Positions 17,674-26,517 of a stretch of DNA of 64,000 bases are shown piece by piece (within the stretch, counting starts at the first letter, position 1; each line of letters opens with the position of its first letter). The notes beneath the pieces are model-generated. The model was not told the DNA's origin, did not search any database, and saw only the letters and a program-made list of their open reading frames with translations. A program made the translations under genes and the position numbers. The DNA is taken from NCBI GenBank assembly GCA_022428005.1, contig JAKMDI010000006.1, forward strand, positions 23,333 to 87,332. The letters run 5' to 3'. This DNA is from Flavobacteriaceae bacterium. Its GTDB lineage: Bacteria; Bacteroidota; Bacteroidia; Flavobacteriales; Flavobacteriaceae.

Positions 17674-19761
17674 ATGATTTATAATTTAAAATTGCAAAGC
17701 GTTGTAATTATTGCGTTCTTATGGGTCGCGTTTGGTGGAAAGTCAATAGCCCAACTATCAAAAACAGATATTGATAAGGCCATTGATATTTCCGCATTGG
17801 AACATCCCTATCTCTATTTCAACAATTTAGAAAAGCAACAACTGATCAACAGAATTGAAAACGATCAGGAAAGCAATGATGTTTTTCGACAATTGGAAGC
17901 GAAGGCAAAGGTATGGATGGCCATGCCCTTAGAAAAAAACATACCCACTCAGGGAAAAAATACTCGAGCTAACTGGTCTGAGGATGATAGAAGTGGCAAC
18001 TATGCAGCCTATTACAACGCGAACAGGAACAACGCATTCTACCTTGCCTTTCTCTATCAGATTACTGGAGAGGAAAGCTATGCACAAAAAGCATTTGAGT
18101 TTGCCGATGCCTTTTGTGATCTAACCACATGGACCCAACGTGCACACGAATTTCCAATAATCTACTCAAGAATAATGCCATGGAATGTACCTGATGATCA
18201 GGTAAATTTTAATTTTGACCACTTCAATGGAGATTCTGGTCGAATGATGGCAGCTGTTTATGACTGGTTGTACCCAGCGCTCTCCCAATTGCAAAGAGAC
18301 CGAATCCGTGGAGCGCTCATAGAAAAAGTAATCACTCGGGTTAGGGGTGATTACGAATTTCATTGGTGGGCTACCGCCTACCGATGCAATTGGTGTGGTG
18401 TCTGTAATTCTGGTGTGGGTTTGGCAGGCTTAACGCTACTTAAAGAACACCCCCAATTGACCGATATAGTGGCAGAGTCCTATAACCGAATCAACAGTAT
18501 GTTTGATGAACTGGGGGTTGATGGAGGCTGGCAGGAAGGAGGTTCCTATTGGAATTATGGGGTACATACGTCTTCTTTTTTTGCGGATGCTTTAAAACGT
18601 TTAACGCGTGGAAAGCACAACCTCTTTAAAAATAAAAGACTGTCCGAGAACCCTGTGACTTTTCCTTTAAACATATCCTTACCAGGAAAAAAATCCCTCA
18701 ACTTTGAAGACTCTGGCGGGGGGGGATTAGTTGGTAGTGCCCATTTGATAAACAAATTGGCAACAGAGACAAAAAACCCACAAGCAGCATGGTACCGAGA
18801 ATATATGAACAGACCCGCAGATAATATTTTTGATATAATATGGCCACGCCCCGATTTTAAGGGAGTTCCACCAGAACAAGCCTCTATTCATTTTAAAACA
18901 ATTGATTGGTGGGTAATGAGGAGTGATTTTTCCAGTTCAGAAAAGGTAATCGTTGCCGGAAAGGCAGGGAAAAACGATGATCCGCATCACGGTCATCTCG
19001 ATATAGGTCACTTTATTGTTTATTGGAACAAGGAGTATTATATCAAAGACTTGGGAAAAAGTGGTTACGACGAGAAATACTTTGACGAAGTGCGATTTGA
19101 TTATCCCGAGGCCTCCAGTGCAGGTCACAATACCATTTCCGTCGATGGAGAACAGCAAATTTCAGGGAAATATTACAAACAGCCCTATGACTACAGTGTA
19201 GGAGGGAAGGTGTTGGAGTTTAGATCTACAAGAGCGCGCGACTATGTCCTTATGGATCCCACTGATGCTTATCCCAAAAAATCATTAAAAAAATGGAGGA
19301 GAAGCATTCTCTTGAGCAAGCCAGAGATCACCCTTGTTTTGGATGAAATCCATACCGAGAAAAACGCAAATATTGAAGTTCGATTCCACCCAGGGGTATC
19401 CGCTGAGGTAAAAAAAGAACACGTTTTGCTTTCGGGTAAAGAAGGGAAAATGGCATTGATCCCCATCTCAGTATCTGATTTTTCAATCGACAAAGGAAGA
19501 CATCCCTCCCAAATGGTCAACGCTACTCAACCCTTTAGTTGGATTGAATACTTTGACATAACCATACAATCTAAATCTAATAAGACTCTGGTGGCTACCC
19601 TAATACTTCCTGTATCAGATGAAAATCAAATTCAGGAAATCATCGCATCAAAATATATGAAGCCCGAGAAGAATGGAGGTATTAGTTTGAATTTTAGTGT
19701 TGACAACAGACCGTTTACCTATTATTTTAAGAAAACAAAAGAGGGGCTGGTTTTAGAATAA
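17674..19761 (+). CDS. Heparinase II/III-fold polysaccharide lyase, exported (lyase 2)
   Basis: 695 residues with a Sec signal ending near GGKSIAQ (residue 27). The toroid (about 45-390) includes NYAAYYNANRNNAF, YDWLYP and RCNWCGVCNSG near residue 237; the last is the counterpart of NNWNQVCNGG in the neighbouring lyase, with Cys-rich changes. The beta-sandwich domain includes DDPHHGHLDIGHF near residue 433-445, supplying the conserved His, then SAGHNTISVDGEQQ, a common heparinase II/III C-terminal block. The protein is clearly a different subfamily from the upstream lyase, so the two probably cut different linkages or product sizes. It lies 25 bases after lyase 1 and 40 bases before the BNR_4 gene; likely one transcript. 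The PL family number is not assigned. Confidence 0.85.
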   Translation: MIYNLKLQSVVIIAFLWVAFGGKSIAQLSKTDIDKAIDISALEHPYLYFNNLEKQQLINRIENDQESNDVFRQLEAKAKVWMAMPLEKNIPTQGKNTRANWSEDDRSGNYAAYYNANRNNAFYLAFLYQITGEESYAQKAFEFADAFCDLTTWTQRAHEFPIIYSRIMPWNVPDDQVNFNFDHFNGDSGRMMAAVYDWLYPALSQLQRDRIRGALIEKVITRVRGDYEFHWWATAYRCNWCGVCNSGVGLAGLTLLKEHPQLTDIVAESYNRINSMFDELGVDGGWQEGGSYWNYGVHTSSFFADALKRLTRGKHNLFKNKRLSENPVTFPLNISLPGKKSLNFEDSGGGGLVGSAHLINKLATETKNPQAAWYREYMNRPADNIFDIIWPRPDFKGVPPEQASIHFKTIDWWVMRSDFSSSEKVIVAGKAGKNDDPHHGHLDIGHFIVYWNKEYYIKDLGKSGYDEKYFDEVRFDYPEASSAGHNTISVDGEQQISGKYYKQPYDYSVGGKVLEFRSTRARDYVLMDPTDAYPKKSLKKWRRSILLSKPEITLVLDEIHTEKNANIEVRFHPGVSAEVKKEHVLLSGKEGKMALIPISVSDFSIDKGRHPSQMVNATQPFSWIEYFDITIQSKSNKTLVATLILPVSDENQIQEIIASKYMKPEKNGGISLNFSVDNRPFTYYFKKTKEGLVLE

Positions 19762-19801
19762 GTTTCCTGTACTCAATGATAAATATCCTAAAATCATAAA
19801 G

Positions 19802-21229
19802 ATGAAAAACATCCTTTTGCTCATAGCATTTCCTTTATTGATTCATTGTGAAAACAGCACAAAAAAGCAGCTTGTTATTGATGAGTCAGATTACAAAGAG
19901 GTGGTTGAACAAGTCATTAAGATCGATTCCGTTTGGTCAGGACACAGTGTGGGATTTGCTTTGCTAACCCATGAGCAAAGGCAATACATTGCTTACTACA
20001 ACGCCAATCGAAATATGGTTGTGGGACAGAGAAATTTGAGTGATGATCAATTTGAACTACACATATTACCCTCTCCAGCAAGGGCGCCAAATTCACCAGA
20101 GCAGGGCAGAAGATATTCGGCCACTCAAATAGGTTGGGATTCTCACAATTACATTACCATGGCTGTTGATAAAACAGGATACCTGCACCTTTCAGGAAAT
20201 ATACACGTTGATCCCTTGACTTATTTTAGAAGTGAAAAACCGCATGATATTACTAGCTTAAAGCAACACTATACTATGGTAGGCCCCAATGAGAAACGTA
20301 CCACTTACCCCAAATTCATGCACACTAAAGAAAATGAGTTGCTTTACCACTACCGCGATGGAAGCAGTGGAAATGGCAACGAAATTTACAATCGATACGA
20401 GGTGGATTCTCAGCAATGGAAACGAATGTTGGATGTCCCACTGACCGATGGTGAAGGCCTCATGAACGCCTACCAGTCGCAGCCAGAGATTAGAGAGGAC
20501 GGATGGTATCACGTTTATTGGGTTTGGAGAGATACCCCCGATTGCTCTACCAATCACGACCTATCCTATATGAAAAGTCCTGACCTCAAAAACTGGTATA
20601 ATGCCTTTGACCAACCCATTAGTCTCCCTGCTACATTAAATCAAAAATCGTTGATCGTAGATCCCATCCCAGTAAAAGGAGGGATCATTAATTTGGCAGC
20701 AAAATTGCAACTGGATAAAAATAATAAAGCTGTTTTTACCTACCACAAATATGACCAAGCAGGAAATCTTCAAATCTACATAGCTCAAGTCAAAGGCCAA
20801 AAGTGGGTTTACAAGCAGCTCACTGATTGGGATTACCGTTGGGCATTTTCTGGAAATGGAAGTATCCAAAATGAATTTAGATTTAGAAGTTTTAAAAAAA
20901 GACCTGATGGACTCTACGAAATTGGCTATTGGCACATCAAGTATGGAGAAGGCATAATTTTACTCGACGATGAATTTGATCCAGTTGGAACGGTTATTAG
21001 AGATTTACCACTTTTTTCCAGCAGCCGCTTTGAAAAAAGGATAAAGACTGAGGGTGCTTTTAAAGGCTTGAATGTGGTGAGCTCAAAAGACTTAGGAAGT
21101 TCTCCAAACCAGGGGATAAGGTATGCGCTGAAGTGGGAGGCACTCGATCGCTTTAGGGATCGCCCCAGACCAAAGCCCTGGCCCAAACCAAGTAAATTAT
21201 ATCTTTATAAATTAAAAAAAACACCTTGA
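19802..21229 (+). CDS. BNR_4-type beta-propeller protein, candidate PL24/PL25-like ulvan lyase or related lyase
   Basis: 475 residues. The lipoprotein signal ends at LLIHCEN. The body matches the BNR_4 domain layout: GWDSHNYITMAVD with a candidate catalytic His near 115, LHLSGNIH near 128-135, and LLYHYRDGSSGNGNEIYNRY near 180-199, a hallmark block of this family. Characterised ulvan lyases of PL24 and PL25 are seven-bladed propellers with this domain and use His and Tyr/Arg residues; other members of the domain family have no known activity. The location between two heparinase-fold lyases and GH105 supports a lyase role. The C-terminus is rich in Arg, Pro and Trp (RPRPKPWPKPSK), which is unusual. 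The fold call is firm; the activity is an inference. Confidence 0.75.
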   Translation: MKNILLLIAFPLLIHCENSTKKQLVIDESDYKEVVEQVIKIDSVWSGHSVGFALLTHEQRQYIAYYNANRNMVVGQRNLSDDQFELHILPSPARAPNSPEQGRRYSATQIGWDSHNYITMAVDKTGYLHLSGNIHVDPLTYFRSEKPHDITSLKQHYTMVGPNEKRTTYPKFMHTKENELLYHYRDGSSGNGNEIYNRYEVDSQQWKRMLDVPLTDGEGLMNAYQSQPEIREDGWYHVYWVWRDTPDCSTNHDLSYMKSPDLKNWYNAFDQPISLPATLNQKSLIVDPIPVKGGIINLAAKLQLDKNNKAVFTYHKYDQAGNLQIYIAQVKGQKWVYKQLTDWDYRWAFSGNGSIQNEFRFRSFKKRPDGLYEIGYWHIKYGEGIILLDDEFDPVGTVIRDLPLFSSSRFEKRIKTEGAFKGLNVVSSKDLGSSPNQGIRYALKWEALDRFRDRPRPKPWPKPSKLYLYKLKKTP

Positions 21230-21328
21230 GGTAATCCAGCATTATGATCCTAAGAATGAGCACATTTTTACCAAACTTTAATTACACTAAACTGTTAAGT
21301 ATTATATTTAAAAAATAATTATAAAAAC

Positions 21329-22471
21329 ATGAAAAAAATTATCAACTGCATCACATTTTTATTTGTTTCAGCTGCATTATTTGCACAAAACGACAAAGTT
21401 ACTGAGATAAAAAACATAATGGAAAAAGTGGCCGACTGGCAAATTGAAAATCATGACAATTTAGAATACAGGGCCCAAAATAAGAGATTGTCCAGAGGGA
21501 AGCATCATCCGTTAGACTGGACCAATGGGGCATTGTATGTGGGCATGTCTAAATGGGCAGAAATGGCAGACAGTGACAAGTATTATGAGTGGCTAAAAGG
21601 TATAGGTGAAACCCATGATTGGAAACTGCACTTGAGAAATGGTTATTATGCCAGAGTTTTTCATGCAGATGACCATACTGTAGGGCAAACCTATTTTCAT
21701 CTTTATAGAAAATACAAAGAAGAAAAAATGATAAAGCCTACAATCAAGCAATTTGATTTTATTCTATACCATCCTTCCAAAACAAAAATGGATTGGCAAT
21801 CCCCCTTTCATCAGGACAGATGGAACTGGTGTGATGCTTTGTTCATGTCACCACCGGTATGGGTAATGGCATCCAATCTGACCAGAGATAGGAAATACAT
21901 CGACTTTATGGTCAAAGAGTGGAAAGCCACTACAGACCATTTGTTTGATAAAAAGGAAAGCCTGTATTACAGAGATGGTTCTTACTTTAATAAACTCGAT
22001 AACGGAACCAAAATTTTCTGGGGCAGAGGAAATGGATGGGTATTTGCGGGATTATCGAATGTTATGGATGAGCTTGGACCTGATGATAAAGAGTATCCTT
22101 ATTTCCTAAAGCTTTATAAAAAAATGGCGAAAAAACTCTTAGAGATTCAAACTCCTGAGGGGCATTGGGCAATGAGTCTATTGGGGCAAGAATTTTATCC
22201 TACGCCAGAGACCAGTGGATCTTCATTCTTCACTTTTGGTTTGGCTTGGGGTATCAATGAAGGGATACTGGACCGTGCCACTTACCTTCCTGCGGTAGAA
22301 AAGGCATGGAAAGCCATGATGGGTCATGTCACAGAAGAAGGGATGCTTTCCTATGTTCAGCCCATTGGTGCAGAGCCTGGTGAAGCCTATCCCGACAAAA
22401 CTGAGGTTTATGGGGTTGGTGCTTTTTTAAGTGCTGGTTCAGAGATGTATAAACTTTATGGAGGGAAATAG
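21329..22471 (+). CDS. GH105 unsaturated uronyl hydrolase
   Basis: 380 residues with a Sec signal ending near ALFAQN. It is an alpha6/alpha6-barrel glycosidase. HADDHTVGQ near residues 112-120 and WNWCDALFMSPP with Asp169 in the position of the catalytic Asp of YteR-type enzymes are present, as is WGRGNGWVF near 231-239. The family removes the 4,5-unsaturated uronic acid from the non-reducing end of lyase products by hydration; the released sugar opens to 4-deoxy-L-threo-5-hexosulose uronate. That is the substrate of KduI encoded at 36788-37630, so the gene links the lyases to the cytoplasmic pathway. The length is normal for the family. It lies 99 bases after the BNR_4 gene and 26 bases before the second PhoD-like gene. 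Confidence 0.92.
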   Translation: MKKIINCITFLFVSAALFAQNDKVTEIKNIMEKVADWQIENHDNLEYRAQNKRLSRGKHHPLDWTNGALYVGMSKWAEMADSDKYYEWLKGIGETHDWKLHLRNGYYARVFHADDHTVGQTYFHLYRKYKEEKMIKPTIKQFDFILYHPSKTKMDWQSPFHQDRWNWCDALFMSPPVWVMASNLTRDRKYIDFMVKEWKATTDHLFDKKESLYYRDGSYFNKLDNGTKIFWGRGNGWVFAGLSNVMDELGPDDKEYPYFLKLYKKMAKKLLEIQTPEGHWAMSLLGQEFYPTPETSGSSFFTFGLAWGINEGILDRATYLPAVEKAWKAMMGHVTEEGMLSYVQPIGAEPGEAYPDKTEVYGVGAFLSAGSEMYKLYGGK

Positions 22472-22497
22472 TATTTTTTCAGTTTTATAACAACAAT

Positions 22498-23955
22498 ATG
22501 CATATACGATTATTCTGTTTGGGGGTTTTACTGCTGTCTTTTTCCTGTAAAACTTCCCCAGAAGTGGTTCAGGGTCCTTATTTCGCAAATGGTCTTAAAA
22601 ATGGTTGGGCCGATCAGAATTCAATTGTGATTTGGACCCGGCTGACGCAGGAAAAAGCCGCTTTTTATGAGGGCCAACCTTTTTTGGAAATCCCCAGAAA
22701 AGAAATGCTTTCTTTAGCCAAAAACCCTGATGTTGAGGCCATATATGCTTCCCAAATTCCCACTGGAGCATCCTTAGAAGACATGGAGGGCTACTGCCCG
22801 GGTGCTGCTGGTCAGGTAAGGTTAAAATATCATCAGTTGGGAAAGGAAAATGAAGTGGTGGTCACCAAGTGGACTGAGGTCGATTCGGACAAAGATTATA
22901 CCCATCAGTGGAAATTGGAGGGACTTTCGGCTGGTAGTACCTATCGTCTTAAGATATATGCCAGGGCAAAGGAGGGGTCCAGAGTTTCAGACAGTATTAG
23001 TGGAAAGTTTATTTTACCCCCTCATAAAGAAATCAGCAGCGATGTGAAGTTCTGCGTAGTATCTTGTCATGACTACAACCGCCGAGACGATTTGGAAAAT
23101 GGGCATAAAATATATCCCAGTATGACAGATTTAAAACCAGATTTTTATGTGCATACTGGAGACATTGAATACATGGATAAACCCACTCCCTATGCCCTAA
23201 CGGAGGAATTGGTTCGATTTAAATGGAATCGTTTGTTTTCACTACCCTTTCAAAAGAAATTTTACAACCAGCACACCTCTTATTTTATGAAAGATGATCA
23301 CGATGTGGGATTCGATGACAGCTATCCAGGAAGAGATTATGGTACCGTAACTTTTGAGCGGGGTTTAGAGATATTCGACGAGGAGCAATTTCCAAGTTAT
23401 TCCAAAAGGTACAAGACCGTCAGATGGGGTAAAGACTTACAAGTATGGATCGTAGAAGGCCGTAACTACAGAAATCAAAACTCCTTAAAAGACGGTCCCG
23501 AAAAGACCATTTGGGGTAAAGAACAAAAGCAATGGTTTTTTGAAACTGTTACTCAGTCCGACGCTACCTATAAGGTATTGATTACCTCATCGCCAATTTT
23601 GGGTCCAGATCGCAGCTCAAAAAATGATAATCTCAGCAATGCTACTTACTCTTATGAACAAGGGGAAATTTTGAGTTTTATAAAAAAGCAGAAAAATATC
23701 TTTATCGTTAACGGAGACCGGCATTGGCAATACGTTACCCACATAAAGGATACCAACCTTTGGGAATTTGGATGTGGTGCAGGAGCAGACGTTCATGCGG
23801 GCGGATGGAAACAAGAAGATTTCCGACCAGAACATCAATTCCTCAGAGTCAAGGGCGGCTTTCTATCGGTGAGCGTTACCCATAACGATAACCCTAAAAT
23901 CCAGTTTATCCATCACGATGTGGAGGGCAACCCGGTCAATGAGGGTACTTTTTAG
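22498..23955 (+). CDS. PhoD-like metallophosphoesterase lipoprotein (copy 2)
   Basis: 485 residues. The lipoprotein signal ends at LSFSCKTS, whereas copy 1 at 742-2223 has a non-lipobox signal. Ligand motifs lie in the same order as copy 1: HTGDIEY near 219, KDDHDVGF near 265, GDRHW near 406 and HAGGWKQED near 435. The two proteins align along their full length, including the insert CPGAAGQVRLKYHQ (copy 1: VPGIKGELRVHYKP). It lies 26 bases after GH105 and thus belongs with the depolymerising enzymes. Its stop codon touches the stop of the convergent regulator gene with no spacer base. The phosphatase or phosphodiesterase fold is known; the substrate in this locus is unknown. Confidence 0.82.
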   Translation: MHIRLFCLGVLLLSFSCKTSPEVVQGPYFANGLKNGWADQNSIVIWTRLTQEKAAFYEGQPFLEIPRKEMLSLAKNPDVEAIYASQIPTGASLEDMEGYCPGAAGQVRLKYHQLGKENEVVVTKWTEVDSDKDYTHQWKLEGLSAGSTYRLKIYARAKEGSRVSDSISGKFILPPHKEISSDVKFCVVSCHDYNRRDDLENGHKIYPSMTDLKPDFYVHTGDIEYMDKPTPYALTEELVRFKWNRLFSLPFQKKFYNQHTSYFMKDDHDVGFDDSYPGRDYGTVTFERGLEIFDEEQFPSYSKRYKTVRWGKDLQVWIVEGRNYRNQNSLKDGPEKTIWGKEQKQWFFETVTQSDATYKVLITSSPILGPDRSSKNDNLSNATYSYEQGEILSFIKKQKNIFIVNGDRHWQYVTHIKDTNLWEFGCGAGADVHAGGWKQEDFRPEHQFLRVKGGFLSVSVTHNDNPKIQFIHHDVEGNPVNEGTF

Positions 23956-25026
23956 TTACTCAATGGAATATTTTCTTTCCTCAGAGTGACTGAACATGTA
24001 ATTTTCCTTGGTAATGATTTCTAAAGGCGTTGGGATTTCATTGCTTGGAATTTCTTTGTGGACCAGGAAATTTGCAATGGTTATTATAGATTTATAGCCT
24101 TGGTTAAATGATTTTTGTGAGATGAGAAATGTAACATCACCACGCTTTAAAAAATCAATGTTTTGAGGGGTAGTGTCAAAACCGATGATTCTGAGATCAA
24201 CAAGCTTTTCTTTATCGATCGCTTTACAAACAACTGACACCCTACTCGATGGAACAACAACCCCTTTCACTTTAGGGTGCTTTTCTATAAATTGATTTAT
24301 TTTTTCTCTGCTCCTAAAGACTTCATCGGGCTGGTTGAACTGTAATTTGTGAATTTTGGTTTTGGAATTACTCTTCTGATGAAAATCGAGAAAACCCTCT
24401 ATACGATCCTGAATTGCTTCGTGATTAAACAAGTTTTTTCGCGTAAGCACCATTAGAATTTCATCATCTTCAGTAGTACATATATTCGATAGTTTACCAG
24501 CAAGAATACCAGCTTCAAAAGACTTTTGTCCAATATAACACAAGCTATCAGAGCCTTTTAAATTAATGTTGAGAAATAGGTAGGGAATTTTTTTGTTCTT
24601 GAGTGTTTCTATAATTGCTTTTGTTTCTTTTAAAAAAATTGGGACTAAAATAACCGCGTCAGGACTGGTTTTGATCAATTCCCGAAAAGCTTTAGCATAG
24701 CTATTGGGATCAAATTGATTGAAGGTAAAGATATGGTTTTCGATACCATAGGCTTTTACTTCCTGACTGCCTTTTTCAATTCCTGAGTGTGGTGATTTCC
24801 AAAAAATATTTTGTTGATCAAAGTTTGGGATGAGGGTGGCCAATGTATGGTTTTTCTTCATGGCCAAAGAGCTCGCGATCAAATTGATCTTAAAGTTACG
24901 CTCCTTTAAAATTTTATTGACTTTCTGCTCTGTTTCAGTCGATACCCCACCGCGATTGTGCAATACCCGGTCTACAGTACCCGCAGACACATTAGCTTCC
25001 TTTGCAATGTCCTTTATGGTTATCAA
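23956..25026 (-). CDS. LacI-family transcriptional regulator of the locus
   Basis: 356 residues. The N-terminal LacI helix-turn-helix is clear (TIKDIAKEANVSAGTVDRVL, residues 3-22), followed by the hinge region and a periplasmic-binding-protein-like effector domain (about 58-340). The RVLHNRGGVS form places it in the LacI branch whose effector domain resembles sugar-binding proteins. It is divergent from the 13-gene uronate operon; the 150-base gap holds an operator-like GTGT-centre-ACAC site at 25151-25162, and related palindromes precede both susC genes. Inferred role: repressor (or dual regulator) of uptake and uronate catabolism, released by a pathway intermediate such as KDG or a uronate. 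The effector is not visible from sequence. Confidence 0.92.
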   Translation of the reverse strand: MITIKDIAKEANVSAGTVDRVLHNRGGVSTETEQKVNKILKERNFKINLIASSLAMKKNHTLATLIPNFDQQNIFWKSPHSGIEKGSQEVKAYGIENHIFTFNQFDPNSYAKAFRELIKTSPDAVILVPIFLKETKAIIETLKNKKIPYLFLNINLKGSDSLCYIGQKSFEAGILAGKLSNICTTEDDEILMVLTRKNLFNHEAIQDRIEGFLDFHQKSNSKTKIHKLQFNQPDEVFRSREKINQFIEKHPKVKGVVVPSSRVSVVCKAIDKEKLVDLRIIGFDTTPQNIDFLKRGDVTFLISQKSFNQGYKSIITIANFLVHKEIPSNEIPTPLEIITKENYMFSHSEERKYSIE

Positions 25027-25133
25027 TATTCTTTGATTAGTTCCTACTCATAACTAAATAAAATTAGTATTAATTTCTTACAATTATGTAAATAATATCA
25101 AGATCTTGGGGGGCACTTTTAAAATCCTTTCAA

Positions 25134-25141
25134 TATATTTG
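25134..25141 (+). promoter_or_regulatory. Putative -7 box of the uronate operon promoter
   Basis: TATATTTG matches TAnnTTTG and is identical to the box before susC1. A TTG lies 25 bases upstream (25106-25108), slightly more than the usual 17-23 spacing. The operator-like site begins 9 bases after this box. Confidence 0.65.
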
Positions 25142-25150
25142 TAAGTAGGT

Positions 25151-25162
25151 GTGTACGCACAC
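25151..25162. promoter_or_regulatory. Imperfect palindrome GTGTACGCACAC, putative LacI-type operator of the uronate operon
   Basis: 10 of 12 positions are self-complementary about a central CG. It shares the GTGT and ACAC arms with the susC1 and susC2 sites and lies between the lacI-type gene and the MFS gene, 15 bases before the MFS start. Confidence 0.7.
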
Positions 25163-25176
25163 GAAATTTGACTTAA

Positions 25177-26511
25177 ATGACCAAATCATTAAAATGGATT
25201 ATCGTAGCGGCTTTGTCAGGCTTTTTGTTTGGCTTTGATACTGTAGTCATCTCTGGGGCCAACTTACCGATAAAGGAGTTGTGGTCCACGGGCCCTTTTT
25301 TCCATGGTTTTTTTATCATGTCAATGGCGCTTTGGGGTACTGTCATTGGTGCATTGTTTGGTGCCTATCCCACCAATGTTTTGGGTCGTAAAAAAACATT
25401 GACCTGGGTTGGTTTTTTCTTTTTTATCTCTGCTTTGGGTTCTGCTTTTGCTATGGATCCCTACACCTTTTCTTTTTTTAGATTTATAGGTGGTTTGGCC
25501 GTTGGGGTTTCCTCAATTGCTGCACCGATTTACATTTCCGAAATTTCATCCCCAAAGAATCGAGGTTCCTTAGGTGTCCTCTATCAATTTAGTTTGGTTT
25601 TTGGTATCCTAATCGCCTTTTTATCAAATTATTTCCTCACTGGATTCCAAGGGGGACAAGATTGGAGGTGGATGCTCGGAATAGAGGCCCTACCCGCTGT
25701 GCTTTATTTATTGATGACATTCAGGATTCCTGATACCCCAAGGTGGCAAATTTTGTATAAAAAGAACGATCAATTGGCCTTGCAAACACTTGAAAAGATT
25801 TACGGTGATTCTTCCACCGCAAACGAAGTTTTACAACAAATAAAATCCAATGATGCTCACCAGGCCTCAAAACCTCAAAATTTTTGGAGCAAGAAAAACA
25901 ACAGAGTGATTATTTTAGCGTTCGTTATTTCTTTTTTCAACCAGCTTTCAGGAATAAATTTCATCCTTTATTATGCTCCAGAAATCCTTGAATTGGCAGG
26001 TTTTGCTACTAAGGAATCTTTGTTTAATTCTGTTTTTATTGGTCTTACGAACATCGTGTTTACCTTCGCTGGATTGTTGTTGATAGACAAACTGGGACGC
26101 AAACAATTACTAATTGCTGGTTCTATAGGCTACATCGTCAGTTTAACAGGTGTTTCTGTTGCTTTTTATCAAGCTTTAGATTCCCAATGGATTGCACTAT
26201 TTATTTTCGCATTTATAGCTTCCCATGCCGTAGGGCAAGGAACCGTTATTTGGGTATTTATTTCTGAAATTTTCCCCAATCGGGCGAGGGCCCTTGGACA
26301 GTCTTTTGGCGCGGGTGTGCATTGGGTTTTTGCTGCCCTAATCACTTTGGTCGGTCCTTCAGTAATCGCTATATACAATACTAATCCATGGCCAATTTTT
26401 TCTTTTTTTGCCTTTATGATGGTGCTTCAGCTTTTTTTCTCGATTTTTATGATGCCCGAGACCAAAGGCAAATCACTTGAAGAAATAGACTTGGTTATCA
26501 ATAAAAAATAA
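25177..26511 (+). CDS. Sugar porter MFS transporter
   Basis: 444 residues with about 12 membrane helices. Sugar porter signatures are present: GFLFGFDTVVISGA in helix 1, GRKKTL in the 2-3 loop, PDTPRWQIL before the central loop, DKLGRKQLL in the 8-9 loop and MPETKGKSLEEID at the C-terminus. It is a proton/sugar symporter of the inner membrane for a monosaccharide or uronate released in the periplasm. It is the first gene of the 13-gene operon (gaps of 21 bases or less up to 38426), directly behind the putative operator. A second uptake system (TRAP) is in the same operon, so the two probably carry different products, for example a neutral sugar and a uronate. Confidence 0.9.
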   Translation: MTKSLKWIIVAALSGFLFGFDTVVISGANLPIKELWSTGPFFHGFFIMSMALWGTVIGALFGAYPTNVLGRKKTLTWVGFFFFISALGSAFAMDPYTFSFFRFIGGLAVGVSSIAAPIYISEISSPKNRGSLGVLYQFSLVFGILIAFLSNYFLTGFQGGQDWRWMLGIEALPAVLYLLMTFRIPDTPRWQILYKKNDQLALQTLEKIYGDSSTANEVLQQIKSNDAHQASKPQNFWSKKNNRVIILAFVISFFNQLSGINFILYYAPEILELAGFATKESLFNSVFIGLTNIVFTFAGLLLIDKLGRKQLLIAGSIGYIVSLTGVSVAFYQALDSQWIALFIFAFIASHAVGQGTVIWVFISEIFPNRARALGQSFGAGVHWVFAALITLVGPSVIAIYNTNPWPIFSFFAFMMVLQLFFSIFMMPETKGKSLEEIDLVINKK

Positions 26512-26517
26512 TTAAAA

